This document shows, in pieces, positions 45,563 to 58,060 of a stretch of DNA of 64,000 bases (position 1 is the stretch's first letter; every line of letters starts with the position of its first letter). The DNA comes from Biomphalaria glabrata (lineage: Eukaryota; Mollusca; Gastropoda; Planorbidae): positions 41,770,149 to 41,834,148 of the forward strand of contig NC_074714.1 in assembly GCF_947242115.1 (NCBI RefSeq), written 5' to 3'. Below the pieces are notes generated by a model. That model did no database searches and was not told the DNA's origin. It saw only the letters and a program-made list of their open reading frames with translations. A program made the translations under genes and the position numbers.

Positions 45563-45808
45563 TCCCCTTTCAGACCTTGCGATCAATAGGGCAGATGATG
45601 TAAAGGTATTGTTTATATGACCCACAGTTAACGAGGGCGTCATGTGACCAGCACAACGATCAGCCGCCTTTACTTTTCCCAACTAACGCCAGGTACCCAT
45701 TAGAGTTGGGTGGACTCAGAGGCGCCCTAAAGATCCCGAAATAAAAAATAATAGGATTAGATCATGGGACGCCCGGTTTGAAAGCCAAGTGCTTTACCAC
45801 TCAGCCTC
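45563..45808 (-). mobile_element. tRNA-headed SINE, second copy of the same family
   Basis: The order matches 49720-50004: tail CCCTTTCAGACCTTGCGATC, body words ACGAGGGCGTCATGTGACC and CGCCCTAAAGATCCCGAAAT, and head GCTTTACCACTCAGCCTCC. Box B is weakened, so this copy is older. Confidence 0.75.
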
Positions 45809-47870
45809 CCCCCCCCCACCCCCCAAATAAAGCCTGTCCAAAAACAAAGCCCTAAACCTTTCTTGGGTTATTAAAAAAATGTTCGTCCAAATCAATACAA
45901 AATTTCATGAAGGCGGCACACTGTTCTTCATCCCCATTATGATTTTTTTTCTTTTCTCGGGTCTTCCACAATTCTTTCCATTTAAAAACATGTTCCATCT
46001 TCAACAAAAGACTCTTATTGGAGCGGCGCATCTTTGTGAGAACCCTCGAGGTGTCCACTAAAGACTACGCCCTCTCCGTCGAATTAAAACGAAAAAATAA
46101 GAAAATGACAATTGCATTGATGACCATTTTATTACATTTTGTTTCATTCACTGTCAATGTGCCAAAAGAGTAAAGACGAGGTTCACCTGGGCTTATTTTC
46201 ACTTTTCCTCGACTGCTAGCAGCTCCAGCTTAACACCGTGTGTGTATGTATGTCGATGGCACGTAGGTGCTCTGTGGAGAGGGGAAAGAAGAAAAAGTTT
46301 GGCTATATAGACTCACCTTGCTGATTTTGTGTGCGGGTTTCGGTACTTAGACAAACCCTAGCGCATCTTTTTTTTTTATATATATGTATTCTGTTTAACT
46401 GGCATATTAACTTTTTTGACGTCTGCCAGGACAGCTGGTAAGTCTTTTTGCTAACCAAAATTTAAATTATTTTTATACGCATTTTAGAAATTATTTGTTT
46501 TAAGTTGTTTTTTGTTATTTGAAGTCATTACTAAAATCAATGGCACTGCCTGAAGTATTAAATGGGATTAGCTATAAAGTGAATATAAGAACGTACTTTT
46601 ATTTATTTTTATTTTATAGTGTCCTATCTATAGTCAGTATTATCCAATATATATTTTTTTTTGGTTATCGTCTATGCGCATGGCAAATGACCTGCTCTAA
46701 ACGTTTGTTTACGTTACCAAAGGAAAAAAAAATTCTTACCATTTCAATGTCTTATATATTGTATTGTAGGTTATCTGTAAATCTTTAATTTGAAGAACTG
46801 TTAAACTATCTAAACATTAAACTGACTTTTTCGTTCTAAAATGTACAAAAGGGCTAGGGTGAATTTTATCTAATAGAATCTAGCTCAAAATCATTTTGAT
46901 GTATAAAAATATTAATTATTATATAAGGCCTACCCATTCTTTCATTTTGTGGGTTTAACTCCCTATGTTAGTGTGTAAAAGCATACCTCTAGTTCTATGT
47001 ATACATTTTGTGTTCACTAAGAGATTGTTTGTCTGGTCTTATCAAATAAATGTGTCAATGTACACAGATCTAGTCCTCTAGCATCTTAGTAAAAGGTTTA
47101 ATATGTTTATATTAAAGTTTGATACAATTATCTTTTACATTTTCGCGTTACCATTAAAATCACTGACGCCATGCAATAGCAATAGCCAAATGCGTGCACT
47201 TTAAAATCCATGTTCAGTGGCCCGATATCTCTTATTTGGGTGTTGACTGCCAAAATTCATTGACTCATCAAATTCTTGAGTATCCCATTTCTTTCCGTTT
47301 CTTCTTTTCATTCCCATTTTTTACTTTCCTAGCTTAAAAGGGTGATATTTTCTTAATAGCTCAGACTTACAATAATATCTATTTCACTGAGTTTGTATAT
47401 GCATTGTTCGTATTGAAACTTTTTTTTAGTTGTATTGAAAGCTCGTATTGTCTTTCAAATACATAGATTCAGGATCAGGTTGTGCCCTTTTATAGTAATG
47501 TAAACAAACCACTCCAACTGCCTTGGCTTATAGAGACACAGTGTTTCTATGTGTGAACTTTTGAAGGTAAAACTAAATTTGGCTACAGGGAGCTATTTAC
47601 AAGTAGCGTTTATTGATTGAGAGGCGAGTTTACGAGAGGATTGGGGCAGTCGAATGATTGGTACATTGTTATAAATTAGTATTATGGTTAATGGATAGGT
47701 AAAGTTGTTCAAGATATAACCCCTCTACTTGCACTGGTACTTGTTATAAATTAGTAGTATGGATACTGGACAGATAAAGTTGAAGTCTGCTGCTTACCGA
47801 TGCATTTAGTTAACATGAATGTATATGTTCTGAACCTTTATTTGTCTTTATTTCTACCTGCTCGTATGAC

Positions 47871-47905
<35 letters not shown>
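47871..47905. repeat. (CT)n microsatellite
   Basis: A CT-dinucleotide run with one CC interruption, followed by a further pyrimidine-rich stretch. Confidence 0.9.
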
Positions 47906-48182
47906 GTTCTCCTCTCTTCCTTTCTAGTTTTTTTTTTTTAAATTCTCTATATGGCAAGTAATACTTTGTGTACCCTGTGTCACAGAGCTTCAATTCACAT
48001 CTAGCTGTACTTACCTTGTCAGGGTAGGTGTCCTCATATCACTGAAAGGTCACGTTGCTCTACAGTTATCACGAAGTCAAACGTAGGGAAAGTGTGACGA
48101 ACATATTTCTCGTCTGCACAACCTTCCCTTTTCATAGGCTATCTCATACACCACATAATAAAACAGTGTCAGTCTTCGCCAT

Positions 48183-48300
48183 CACCTATCCTTTTGTCTG
48201 TTGGACAGTTGGGGCACCACACATCGTCTGTCAACCGCTTCCTTTTTGGGAGGTCTTTGCGAACCACCATGATTGGGCCATGCAGTTTAGTTTTGAGTTT
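48183..48300 (-). pseudogene. LINE ORF2 C-terminal fragment, second copy
   Basis: The minus strand reads EAVDRRCVVPQLSNRQKDR before a stop, parallel to KTVDKSCLVPQRSN at 58265-58408. The upstream part is decayed. Confidence 0.5.
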
Positions 48301-48536
48301 TTTATGACAGATGTCAGCAGGTCATCGTTGCAATTGTGATCCTGTTACGAATGTCCTCATTTGTGGTGTGGTCTTTCTATGTGATACCTTGGATCATTCT
48401 ATAAAATCTCGATTCCGTGGATAATATCAAATTTAAAAAAAAGAAGATAATTAAAAGCAAAGTTTCCTTAAAAAAAAAACAAGATATTCTTGGATCAAAT
48501 TATTTTTGGATGTTAAGGATAATTGCGAGTTTCTGC

Positions 48537-48758
48537 AAGTGGCGTAGTCAGGGATTTGGGGGCCATGGGGGGGGGGGCTTGATCACTTTAGGGGCCCTTC
48601 CTTGCATTTTGACATTCAACATCATGATATGACATAATTGCGTAATATTTAATATGAAAACTAATTTCGGACACTTTTTTGGTGACCCCCCCCCTAAGCC
48701 GGGCACTGGGAAATTTTCAAATTTGGACCCCCCTCTACCCACCTTTACTACGCCACTG
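48537..48758. mobile_element. hAT MITE with CAGTGGCGTAG ends
   Basis: This 222-bp element has inverted ends (left AAGTGGCGTAGT, right ACTACGCCACTG; 11 of 12 pair) and a perfect 8-bp target duplication GTTTCTGC at 48529-48536 and 48759-48766. The inside is G-run and C-run rich and non-coding. Confidence 0.85.
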
Positions 48759-48835
48759 GTTTCTGCTAACAAAAGGCAGAAAAACGACCAGGTTACAAGC
48801 CTCAGCCAAAGTTAGATAACATTTAGGTCTGGGTT

Positions 48836-48915
48836 CACCTTGGGCACCCTAGATCACACCAGGATTCAAATTCTGGACCGTAACGCTTTGCCTCTAGGCC
48901 ACCTCGTCCCTTCAA
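48836..48915 (-). mobile_element. tRNA-like SINE head, different family
   Basis: The minus strand reads GACGAGGTGGCCTAGAGGCA, an A-box-like head, then a B-box-like AATTTGAATCCTG. This gives roughly tRNA spacing with a different body from the main SINE. Confidence 0.45.
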
Positions 48916-48999
48916 TATTCTGTGCTATTTTATGTCTCATTGTGTTTATCTTTTCCCTTTGCAACTATTCATATGACTAAAGAGACCAATCCTTGATAC

Positions 49000-49335
49000 A
49001 CAGCTGCGGTCACTGGTTGGGCATCTGTAAGCACCAGACGCTGCAGTTTTTTTATTTTTACCCTTCTTTCTACTTGTGGTCTGTAATCCAGGGCCCAACC
49101 TTTTTGCTTGCTCTCCATGCGGATTTTTCTTGTGCTTCTTTCTATCAACTATTGGTGTTGATTCTGAAGAGCTTCATGTTGCTCTTGCTTACAACAGAAT
49201 ACTTAAAAGTGGGCGACCTGCAGCTCTCCTGCCTTCTATTAACATACAATGTTTCTTGTGGGAGTCGATCTTGAGGCATTCTGTGAACATGTCCAAGCCA
49301 GCGCAGATGTCCTGGAATCCTGCTTTTCGTTGATT
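49000..49335 (-). pseudogene. LINE ORF2 tail, decayed
   Basis: The minus strand reads LRWLGHVHRMPQDRLPQETL near 49270-49330. Much later it reads AYRCPTSDRSCVSR near 49020-49060, a remnant of the C-terminal finger. Several frame breaks separate them. It is the same group as 12009-12512. Confidence 0.6.
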
Positions 49336-49719
49336 ATTTTATCTAGCCATCTTTTCTTTAAAACTCCACATTAAACATCGGAGGTGGAAGATATTCAACT
49401 TTCCCCCCTTCAACAATAATACAAAATTAGACGGATATTTTTATTTTTATTATTCGACTATATAGTATCTAATCAAACCAAAAGTTTTATGAAATCTCTA
49501 AAACTGTCGACTATGACATTATTAAATCAATTAATACACATGAATAAAGTGCGTATTTTTTAGTGATTACTTACAAGGATGGGTTGGTGATTATTGCCTT
49601 ACTATATCTTCTTGATGTTAATGTTCTTGTGTCGTGTTGCATCAGTGCATATATAACTTTATTACTAATTGTCCATTTTAAAGTGGGTAAATCTTGTTAT
49701 AACGTTTTTGGTATAAAAG

Positions 49720-50004
49720 TTCCCTTTCAGACCTTGCGATCTATAGGGCAAATGATGTAAAGGTCATCTGTATCTATGGCCCACGGTTAACGAGGGTGTT
49801 ATGAGACTAGCACAACGACCAACCGCCTTTGCTTATCCCCAACTAATGTCAGGTACCACGTGTCAGGTACCTATTAGAGAAGATGGGTGGACATAGAGAC
49901 ATCCTAAAGATCCTAAAATTCAAAATCCCAATCTTCACCGAGATTCGAACTCAGGACCTCCGGTTCGGAAACCTAGTGCTTTACCACTCAGCCACCGCGC
50001 CTCC
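49720..50004 (-). mobile_element. tRNA-headed SINE, near full length
   Basis: Read on the minus strand it begins GGAGGCGCGGTGGCTGAGTG (A box). A box-B GAGTTCGAATC (49942-49952) follows, then a unique body. It ends in a tail whose + strand form is CCTTTCAGACCTTGCGATCT. The fit to a Pol III promoter is good. The same tail occurs in two other places in this window. Confidence 0.8.
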
Positions 50005-50825
50005 TGATTATTTTCAACTTTTCTTATATGTCTTTGATGTTGTTTTCTCTTGATCCCCCCCCCCCCCCCATCTTATTCCAAACACTGTGTGACGTTTTGG
50101 AACGTGCCGAGTCCACTGCAATGTATTTACCGAAAAGTTATAAAGTCTATTTCTGTATGTTAAAGGCTTAAAAGGGGGAGAGGGGGACCAGAGAAATACC
50201 GGGCGTGGATGTATTAGAGACGCTCTTGTGACATAAGCACGTATGAATGAGAGGAGACGTGGGAGGGGGGGGGAGGCTCCTGTAGGACGTCTTTGTGTAT
50301 GAGACAATAGTATGATTGTGTGAGTATGTGGAGTGTGTGTGTATGACACACGCGCCAGTCAAAAAGCGTGTGTATGTTTACATCCAGCTGTGAGTGGGTG
50401 TGAGAGTTTATTTATGCAGAATATAGGCGTGTCCTCTCCGTCCAGCCCTGTGTGTAAAATGAGAAAATAGATTCCAGACGTTGAAGTCTATATTTACAAG
50501 TAGATATCTAAATGCCACACACTTCCCCCGAGACTAGACTAGTCTGTAGATACTTAGAACCTAACATCTGTGAAATGGGATGGTGCGTACCATCCTGAAA
50601 ATTTGTGGTGTACAAGGACTACCGGGTCATCGTGACATGTGCTGGAGTGGGAAAAAAATCAAGATACTTACCATAAGAACAGAACTTCCCGCCAACTTCT
50701 ACATTGTGTTTGATAACAAAATAATAAAAAGGGGGGGGGGAGGGAAGATTAGGAAAACGCCTCACACTTCTAAGGCAACGTGGTTTTGCCAAGTTTACAA
50801 AATAGCAACCTCAAATAGTCTAAGC

Positions 50826-51437
50826 CAGTGATTCCCAAAGTGGTCTATATAGACCCCCAGGGTTCTACAAAGACTTCCAAGGGGTCTAAGAAAGTGAAAA
50901 AACAAATTGGGCGTCTATGAGATGTCCACGGGGGTCTACGATAATAGATATCATTTAAGCACGTCTTTCATACACTAATATATGAATAGTATCTTAGTTA
51001 ATCCTTAAAATATTTATACCGCTATTCAAATGAAAAATTATTGTATTTAATTTTAATAATTATTTAAATAACTTAATTTTGTAAGTAATGTTTAGCAAAA
51101 ATTATTACAGGGGTCATTTATTACATTATTGCATCCATAGCAACGGATCATAAATCTGCAAAATGACATTTCCAGTGTGGTTGGTGATTCCAGCAATACA
51201 TATTAATTTTTATTTTAATTGGTTTCAATTTGAATTTTATCAATAAAAAAAAGATAGATCTATAGAACTTAGTATGTAGTTTTAAATTACTTTTTCACTT
51301 TTCAACTCACTACGGATAGAAATTAGTTTTTAAAAATATTGATGAATTTGACAAAATTTGAAAGTTAAACATGGGGGTCTACCGAAAACCAGAAAACATG
51401 GTAAGGGGTCTACGAGAAAAAAGTTTGGGAACCACTG
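50826..51437. mobile_element. hAT non-autonomous element, CAGTGATTCCCAAAG ends
   Basis: This 612-bp element has ends CAGTGATTCCCAAAGTGG and AGTTTGGGAACCACTG and a perfect 8-bp target duplication GTCTAAGC (50818-50825, 51438-51445). Both subterminal regions repeat GGGGTCTACGA-like words. The centre is AT-rich with no ORF. Confidence 0.88.
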
Positions 51438-52570
51438 GTCTAAGCCAAGTAATTAAATAAACTTGGTTTTATAAGTGGAACAGTTATTTGTTATTCTTAT
51501 TAAATGAGTGGCATAAACGATTGGCTGCCCGTAGAGGGTGTTCGATCTGAGTTGTGCTTGATGATACCTATTTCACTAAGGTCCACAAAAGACATTGGAC
51601 AATATTCTATGCAATACAAAAGCACTATAAAATTTAAAAAAAAACAACAAACGTTTCCGTCAACCGCTAAAAGTTAAAGTCTGCTAAGTAGGCCTATCAT
51701 TGACAGAAAAGTATAACGTTGCAAAAGCTGGCGTTAAAATAGCTTGGATTGTTTGATTGAGCGTGTGACAGACAGACAGACTTCAAAATAGTTCCTTGCT
51801 TGACTTTTCTTTTAAATAGTTCATATGTAAACACCTATAAACACACACGCGCACCCTTATAATCATGCTCACACCAGGTCAAGGAGAGGTAATGCAAAAA
51901 CAAATTAAACTCAAAATGTAACATTCGTATGGATAAAAGAGGCGGGAAGGAGGCGTTTACCTTCACCTCACCTTTCAATTTCATACATTTTGTACTTTTA
52001 AATCTCTCGAAGAGGGATGGCTGAATAATAAACATCTCTAGTTTAAATGCTGTCACGCTGATGAAGTTTGGTGAATGAAAATTTGCAATCCAGACGGGAG
52101 ACCAACTTGTCCAAGATTGAGAGTAATTTAAACTTTACTGAACAGCTTTACTTTTACTTGCTACATCAGAAATGAAGATTTTCCGTCCAATCACAAACCT
52201 TCTACAGGACGGTCAGAGGATGACTGGGAACATTGTGGCGACAGACTCTTTGGGCATCCCACCCAAAATTAGGTCTAATGTGTACCAGACATTTATCAGG
52301 AACAATAAATACAGTTGGTCGTTGTGCTGGTCATATGACATCCTCGTTTACCGTTTCCTCAGAAATAGCTGTTCACCACCTTCCCCCCTTGACAGCTAGG
52401 TGTTAAAAGAGAACCTTTTTTTTAACTTTTAATTCAGCCATTGTAACTCTGTCCACACCAGCAACAACTATCATCTCCTGTTTATATACCCATTTTTAAC
52501 GTTTTTAAACCCAAGAACCATCTCTAAATTCATCAATACACATACAACAGTTCAAAAGGGGAATATGTTA

Positions 52571-52738
52571 GGCCTGCATGGTCGCGTGGGCTGCGCTGTG
52601 GGCTTCGTCCCGATGTTCCTGGGCTCGATCTCTGCCCGCTGCCGTCGTCCTGCGGGAAGTTTGGACGTGGATGTAATAATCTTCAAATCTGAAGAAACAC
52701 CCGAAACATGTAAAACAACCAAACATTAAACAAACTAC
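52571..52738 (+). mobile_element. tRNA-like SINE with a third type of head
   Basis: GCATGGTCGCGTGGGCTGCG (A box) and GGGCTCGATCTC (B box) are followed by a tail with TCTTCAAATCTGAAGAAACA and CCCGAAACATGTAAAACAAC. It sits on the + strand. Confidence 0.55.
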
Positions 52739-53096
52739 TCTACTAAGGGTTCGTTGGGATCATTCAAAAAAAAAAACAACTAATTCCGCTCATCTCTGTT
52801 CAACAAGAACATCAGAAAAACCAATTCAGCACTTTCAGTTCCAACGGACTCAACCCATAATGATCTCTTCAAGACTTGTCTACGATCTACTTACTTTAAA
52901 GTACATCCCCTAGTTTTCTAAGGCACACACTTGGTTCAATCGCTTGACGCGGATAGAGCAGAACAGGTGAGACATCGTTATCGAAACTCTCCGTCGAGGT
53001 TCTCATGTTGTACCCTGGCCCAGCCTTGTCCTTTTCATTATCTTAGCTTTATTCCTTTTATATAAGTTACAACTAACTAAAAGGTGTTACCAAATC

Positions 53097-53400
53097 CAGT
53101 GGCGTAGCAAGGTGTCCCTGCCCCCCCCCACTCCCTCTTTCCGATAAGACAAATTGAGCATGTGACATAAAACATCGAGTAGTCTGTATGCATCGGCACA
53201 TTTTCCAGGTAATAAAGTCATTACTTCAGAGGCTTAATTTTTACACTCTCAAAGTAATTTCTCAAATGACTTATTTCATTACACATCCTCGCCAGTTGAA
53301 TGATCGCTTTGGAACTGTCCACTCATATTAGAAGAACCATCATAGCCTTGGCCTTGCAGTTTATGCAATGAATATGGGAATGTTTCATTACTTGAAGTTT
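53097..53400 (-). pseudogene. hAT transposase fossil (ZMYM1/DUF4371 type) behind a CAGTGGCGTAG end
   Basis: The + strand starts with a hAT terminus CAGTGGCGTAGCAAGG at 53097. Some 200 bp inside, the minus strand encodes YSLHKLQGQGYDGSSNMSGQ, the GQGYDGxxNMSG signature of hAT transposases of the DUF4371/ZMYM1-like kind. Only a short segment remains and the rest of the domain is missing. The shared terminus links it to the MITE at 48537-48758. Confidence 0.6.
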
Positions 53401-53584
53401 GTTCAGCCAATTCTGCATACTTCTGATTCTCACAAATATGAAAACCTATCAATGGTTTTATTAGCGTACAGGGGAAAAAACAAACGTTGCCACCAACATA
53501 TAGTGTGATTAGGACTAGACACAATTACAATAAATCTCATTTAGGATATATGAAGGTGCCTTTTTTTTTCCTTTTTGGTAACAC

Positions 53585-53690
53585 CCTCTATGGGTCATTC
53601 GGCCCCTGTTGGTCGTTAGTCATGTGCCCAAGCGCAATGAATCCCTTTGCGCCATGGATGCTACGATACTGACCAAATCTTAACCTTGAA
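53585..53690. repeat. Dispersed repeat, copy 2
   Basis: CGGCCCCTGTTGGTCGTTAG, AAGCGCAATGAATCCCTTTG and CGCCATGGATGCTACGATAC align by eye with the copy at 3430, in the same orientation. The family is not identified. Confidence 0.5.
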
Positions 53691-56111
53691 ACACATTATT
53701 ATCATTATTGTAGATAGGAATCAATTTTCATTTTCTGGCACTGTCAGTATCGAGCGTCATTAAAGGGAAACAAAATTGATTGCAGTCCTCTTAGCAGTGT
53801 CCACTTAGTAATTTTCAGGTGATGTGGCAGATCTGCAGCAATACTGCCCTGTGCCCTCCGACAAGTAACGAGAATTTTCTTAGGGATGTTTGGGGTTTCG
53901 AATGTAATTGCGTGGTCAGTAGTTACTATCCCCTCGGTTGATATAAAAAACAGGTCATATCGTTGTTGTTATTATTATTATGTTAGAAACGAACAAGTTT
54001 CTTTCTCTGGCACTACCATGGTCTTATTATTATTACTTTGATTATTATTATTATTATGTTATCTACAAAATTAAAATTAGCTAAACAGAAATGTGTGTAT
54101 ATGATGTAAGGCTTAAGTTAAGAATTATCACTTTCATCAATTTCTGTTTCGCTTTTTAAACTTTAGTTTTAGCAATCACCTCGTTGGTTAGCGTGTCGTC
54201 TGCAGAAGGTAAATAACTGCCAAACTTGTAACAAGGGATCAGAATATGGGTAGTGGGGAGGCGTGCGATGAGGGGGGGGGGGGCGACCAGGGTAACGCTG
54301 GGTAGGGTTGGAGGTTTGTAGAAGAGGATCGGGACAAATATAGACATCTAGTGGTTGTGAACGTCAACTGTGGCATACGCACTGACATACACACACTCTC
54401 CCAGACAAACTATCACACACACACACGCTCATACACGATGAGTGACCTGTCACTGTGAAATGAACATCAAACGTTTGGTCAACAGTTAAAATGGTAGAGT
54501 AGAGGGGGAAAAAGTTTTTTTTTTTTTTAAAGGGGGGGGAGGGGTCGAAATAGCTTCTGCCCAATGTTAGAAGTTTCCATGTTTACAAAGTTAAAGGTTA
54601 AAGGTTAGATAAAAGATTAGAAAAGGAGTTACCATGACAACGAGTTGGTGAAACTCACACTTACATACACGTCCCTTTTTATTCAGGCCCATAGTTTAAC
54701 TCAATAGAGAAAATGGAGTCCGTGTATACTTGCATACAGTCTTTAATAGAACATATCTGGAGCTTAGAATGTAGACTGGAACCAATGAGGTTAGTTTCAG
54801 CCTTTCTGTAGTAATCATCTCAATGGGTAGAGGGCATGTCCACAAAAGTGCTCGTTTTTATTTCTTAATTGCCCAGGCAAGAACGTGATATGAGATAACA
54901 TACTGCCAAGTGTTGGAACCAGATAGCCAGCCCACATCTTGGGACTATGTTTTTCTAGTTTAAACTACGGGCAGCGTCCAAGTTGCGGGTTTCGTTGATC
55001 GTACTTTTCCTGCGTGAGTTCTAAACCATATGAGTAATCTGAAGGTGTGAATGTTTCATATATCTCCCCCCACCCCGGCCTTTCCAAACTTTTCATCCAA
55101 TGTCAAGGCTACATGTTCGGCTAGCTACTACAAAATTAATCTCGTGTCCTATGTTTATTATATTATTGTGTTACTTACAGAATGGCTGGGAAAATATTAC
55201 TGCTCGTCATTGCTTTATCTTTAAATAAAATTATTTCATTTAAAGCCTTAAAATATACTGCCCACGGCCTCGTCTTACTTATATCTGGCACTGGGCTAAG
55301 TACACAGTAGCCTATTGTGGATTGTAGCAAATGTGCTGACTCTGATTGCTCTAATGCACCTTTAACTAGACAGACTTCCTCCGATTTGAACTCATTCCTA
55401 AGAAATGAGAATCGAAAGTTATAACTAAAATGAATAAGTCGAAGTTCTGCAGCCTATGTTTTGTAATTATATGTCCTAATTAAAGGGTGGATAGAAGAAG
55501 TAATCAGTGACTTAAAGCCTCTATTGTTTTAGAGTTATTTTGTCTGTATAACTTATGGCTATGTACGGAATGTTTAAAATCTCTTTTAAATGTATTGCGT
55601 AGAGTGTTAATGAATTAAAAATACGAGTGAAACTTAGAGTTGAAATGAATCCTTCACTAAACACTTTGATCAAAGAATATTACTACGTCTACAGGATTGT
55701 ACAGAATTCCACAGCAAGCAGTTTCATATTCTATTTACTAACTTGTATCAATCGCACACTTTTTCAATGATTTAACTCTCTTATCTTTAGAGGAGAAATC
55801 TAAACATGGGGTGATTATACACAGCGACAACATCACATGTGTACGAACGAGCAACACGTTTAACGAATAACGTATAGTAGATTATAATTAGATGCATACA
55901 CTTTGAATCTGTTTGCACTTCGTCGAATGCTATTTGTAGCCAACTAAGTAGGACTTATCTTATCATATGTTTATATGTTAAATCTCTACGACGCAGTGAG
56001 TCAGAAAAGTTTGTATGTATTTAACTGTAGCATGTTTGTCTTTGGTATGTGCGGTTGTGTGTCCTTGTCCTCACGTGTACATCATACACGTAAGACAGAA
56101 AATTCTGGAAC

Positions 56112-56359
56112 CAGGACCGGCCATAGACATAAACACACTAGACAGCCGCACAGGGCCTCCCATAGGTGGGGCCTAGCGCAGGATTCAAAACAATTTTATT
56201 AGCGAAGAAATTATTTGAATTGGAGTAAAATTGGTTTTTAATAAATTGCATTTTTTTTTAGTTTTTTTCGGTCTTTTTTTTTTATTTTTATTTTCTATTT
56301 CATTTGGGGCCACCAAATTCACTTCGCGTAGAGCCTCCAATTATCTAAGGCGGGCCCGG
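56112..56359. mobile_element. Short TIR element with 7-bp direct repeats
   Basis: Ends CAGGACCGGCC and GGCGGGCCCGG pair at 8 of 11 positions and are flanked by CTGGAAC (56105-56111, 56360-56366). The interior contains GGGCC-rich blocks and a T-rich core. The superfamily is uncertain. Confidence 0.5.
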
Positions 56360-57082
56360 CTGGAACTGTTAACAACAGTAATAATAATAATAATAAACCC
56401 GGATCGTTTGATCGCAATTCCTGTTAAGAAAAGTAAAATTCAATAATGTGCATAACAAGTAAATGTTCCAAATTTTGACTCCATGTAGCCTACTACTTCT
56501 TAACTACGCTTTCATTTCGCGTGGTATGACAGAACGTAGTGCATTTACTTTCCTTTATGTTAAGCATTAAATTATTTCTCATCTTTTATTGCATTTACAT
56601 AACAATGTGTTAAATTTTTAGTTTGAATGTCTTTTATTCCAAACAACAACACTATTTCCTTACGTTTGTTATAAACAATAATGTCACACGCCTAAGCTGA
56701 AGTATTGGAACGAAATGATCGGCTCGCGCCCTGCCCAAGCCACTTATAACAGGCACTCCGCCCCAAGACTCTTAAAACCTCTTTCCCTTAAGAGCTGTGG
56801 GGCGTCAACTTTGGTTGACTCGTGACCCATAGTTTTATATTATGCTACGCTGACACGGTCATGGAATTGGATGCACAGAAGCCTCCGGAAGATGTTCAGG
56901 AGTAACGTCTTTTTTTAAAGTTAGTCATCAACCTCTCTTGTAGAACATTTTCAACGCAGCTCCATGCCAATACCTTAGAAGGTGCAACAGTCGTAATTTT
57001 AAAGACACCTGAAAAAAAATCATTCCTCTATTATCGCGAATGGATGTTTAAATTACAACCCGACTTAGCGACGTTCACAGCC

Positions 57083-57208
57083 AGCTGGGTCTATCGCAGC
57101 CATAAACATGAAATATAAAACATGTGTAATGTACTTAAATATGACAGCTGGGTCTATCGCAGCCATAAACATGAAATATAAAACATGTGTAATGTACTTA
57201 AATATGAC
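57083..57208. repeat. Perfect 63-bp tandem duplication
   Basis: Two adjacent copies (57083-57145, 57146-57208) starting AGCTGGGTCTATCGCAGCCA are identical as far as I can read, so the duplication is very recent. Confidence 0.95.
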
Positions 57209-57459
57209 CATGTGGTGACCACCATGTCGCTAAGCTGCAGATCACTTAAAGGCAGCGACGTCAGAGATCACGTGTCTCACTCATTAACGTACAAACGATG
57301 TTGTTTGGGTTTTTTTTTAATCTTTTGGACTCCATGTGTTCCGTCTGTGTAGAGTTAGGCCTGATAGTTGTGCATGACTCATTTAATGGATCTGGTTCCC
57401 AAATTGCAAAAAAAAAATCTAGACGGATTTGTTATGTATTGTTTCAAGTTTTCTATCAG

Positions 57460-57582
57460 GACATCCAGTCATCGAAACTTCTAGAAACTTTGGTCACAAC
57501 AAGTGGCACGAAGGGGTTAATTGTCCAAGAGGAGCTATTGGAAGTCTTGTATTACTTGGAAGAGGTCCTGGCTAAATTAAAT
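57460..57582 (+). CDS. Candidate internal exon, product unrecognised
   Basis: A strong acceptor (TCAAGTTTTCTATCAG) and a donor (AAT|GTAAGG) bound 41 codons in phase 0 at both ends. The frame encodes a helical, Leu/Glu-rich segment (including VTTSGTKGLIVQEELLEVL and YYLEEVLAKLN) that looks more like protein than neighbouring frames. The same frame stays open upstream to 57298, so an ordinary ORF or a fossil is possible. An element of the AAGCTTAT-TIR family begins shortly downstream at about 57676. I do not recognise the family. Confidence 0.33.
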
Positions 57583-57675
57583 GTAAGGACACTTAAGGGC
57601 GATACATTGTGATGTCTTTTTTAATGAACTGATACATACAGAATGATTCAATTTATTCTGTTTTATTTTTTGCTA

Positions 57676-58060
57676 CAAAGCTTATATCAACTCACTCTGT
57701 CTGTCTGGCAAAAGTTTGTACACGTTATTTCTCCCACACCCAATCTCGGGTCAAGCCCGAAATTTTGCACAATTATTTCTTTTACCTGCCAAAACGAGAA
57801 TCACATTTTTTTAAAAGTTAATTTTTAACTGTTGGTGATTATTTATTTTTTTTGGTATCTCGAACAAGGGAAAGAAATTAATTAACTGATAAAGTGGTAT
57901 AAGTTGAATTAGTCTAATTATTGTTTGTATTAAAAAAATAAGTTTGTAAATAACTATAAAACATATTTTCATAAGCAATCCCCTGGCCCAGTGGTTACCG
58001 TATTAGCTTGGGTAGGCTGAGGAGACCTTAGCCCTCGAGTTTGAATTTCGCTCAAAACTA
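57676..58060. mobile_element. AAGCTTAT-TIR repeat family, copy 4 (partial)
   Basis: CAAAGCTTATATCAACTCAC, CCCAATCTCGGGTCAAG and CTCGAACAAGGGAAAG appear in order. A tRNA-like part follows (GGCCCAGTGGTTACCG at about 57987, box-B-like GAGTTTGAATTTC near 58038). The right TIR is not seen. Confidence 0.55.

Larger units (their letters stand above)
44611..48182. other. No recognised gene outside the SINE
   Basis: Apart from the SINE (45563-45808) and the CT repeat, I see only short ORFs. The Lys/Glu-rich minus frame 45852-46058 (68 codons) has no motif or splice context. Confidence 0.4.
51446..56104. other. Repeat-bearing DNA with no recognised gene
   Basis: Outside the SINE at 52571 and the hAT fossil at 53097 there are (ATT)n patches (53970-54060), (CA)n near 54412, G-runs near 54270 and 54530, and no supportable exon. 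Confidence 0.4.

Noticed and set aside
45852-46058. 68-codon Lys/Glu-rich minus-strand ORF
   Set aside because: Composition is somewhat protein-like but no start context, splice site or family motif supports it.
57987-58050. Possible tRNA gene
   Set aside because: There are A-box and B-box-like words but no acceptor stem or cloverleaf; it belongs to a dispersed repeat.
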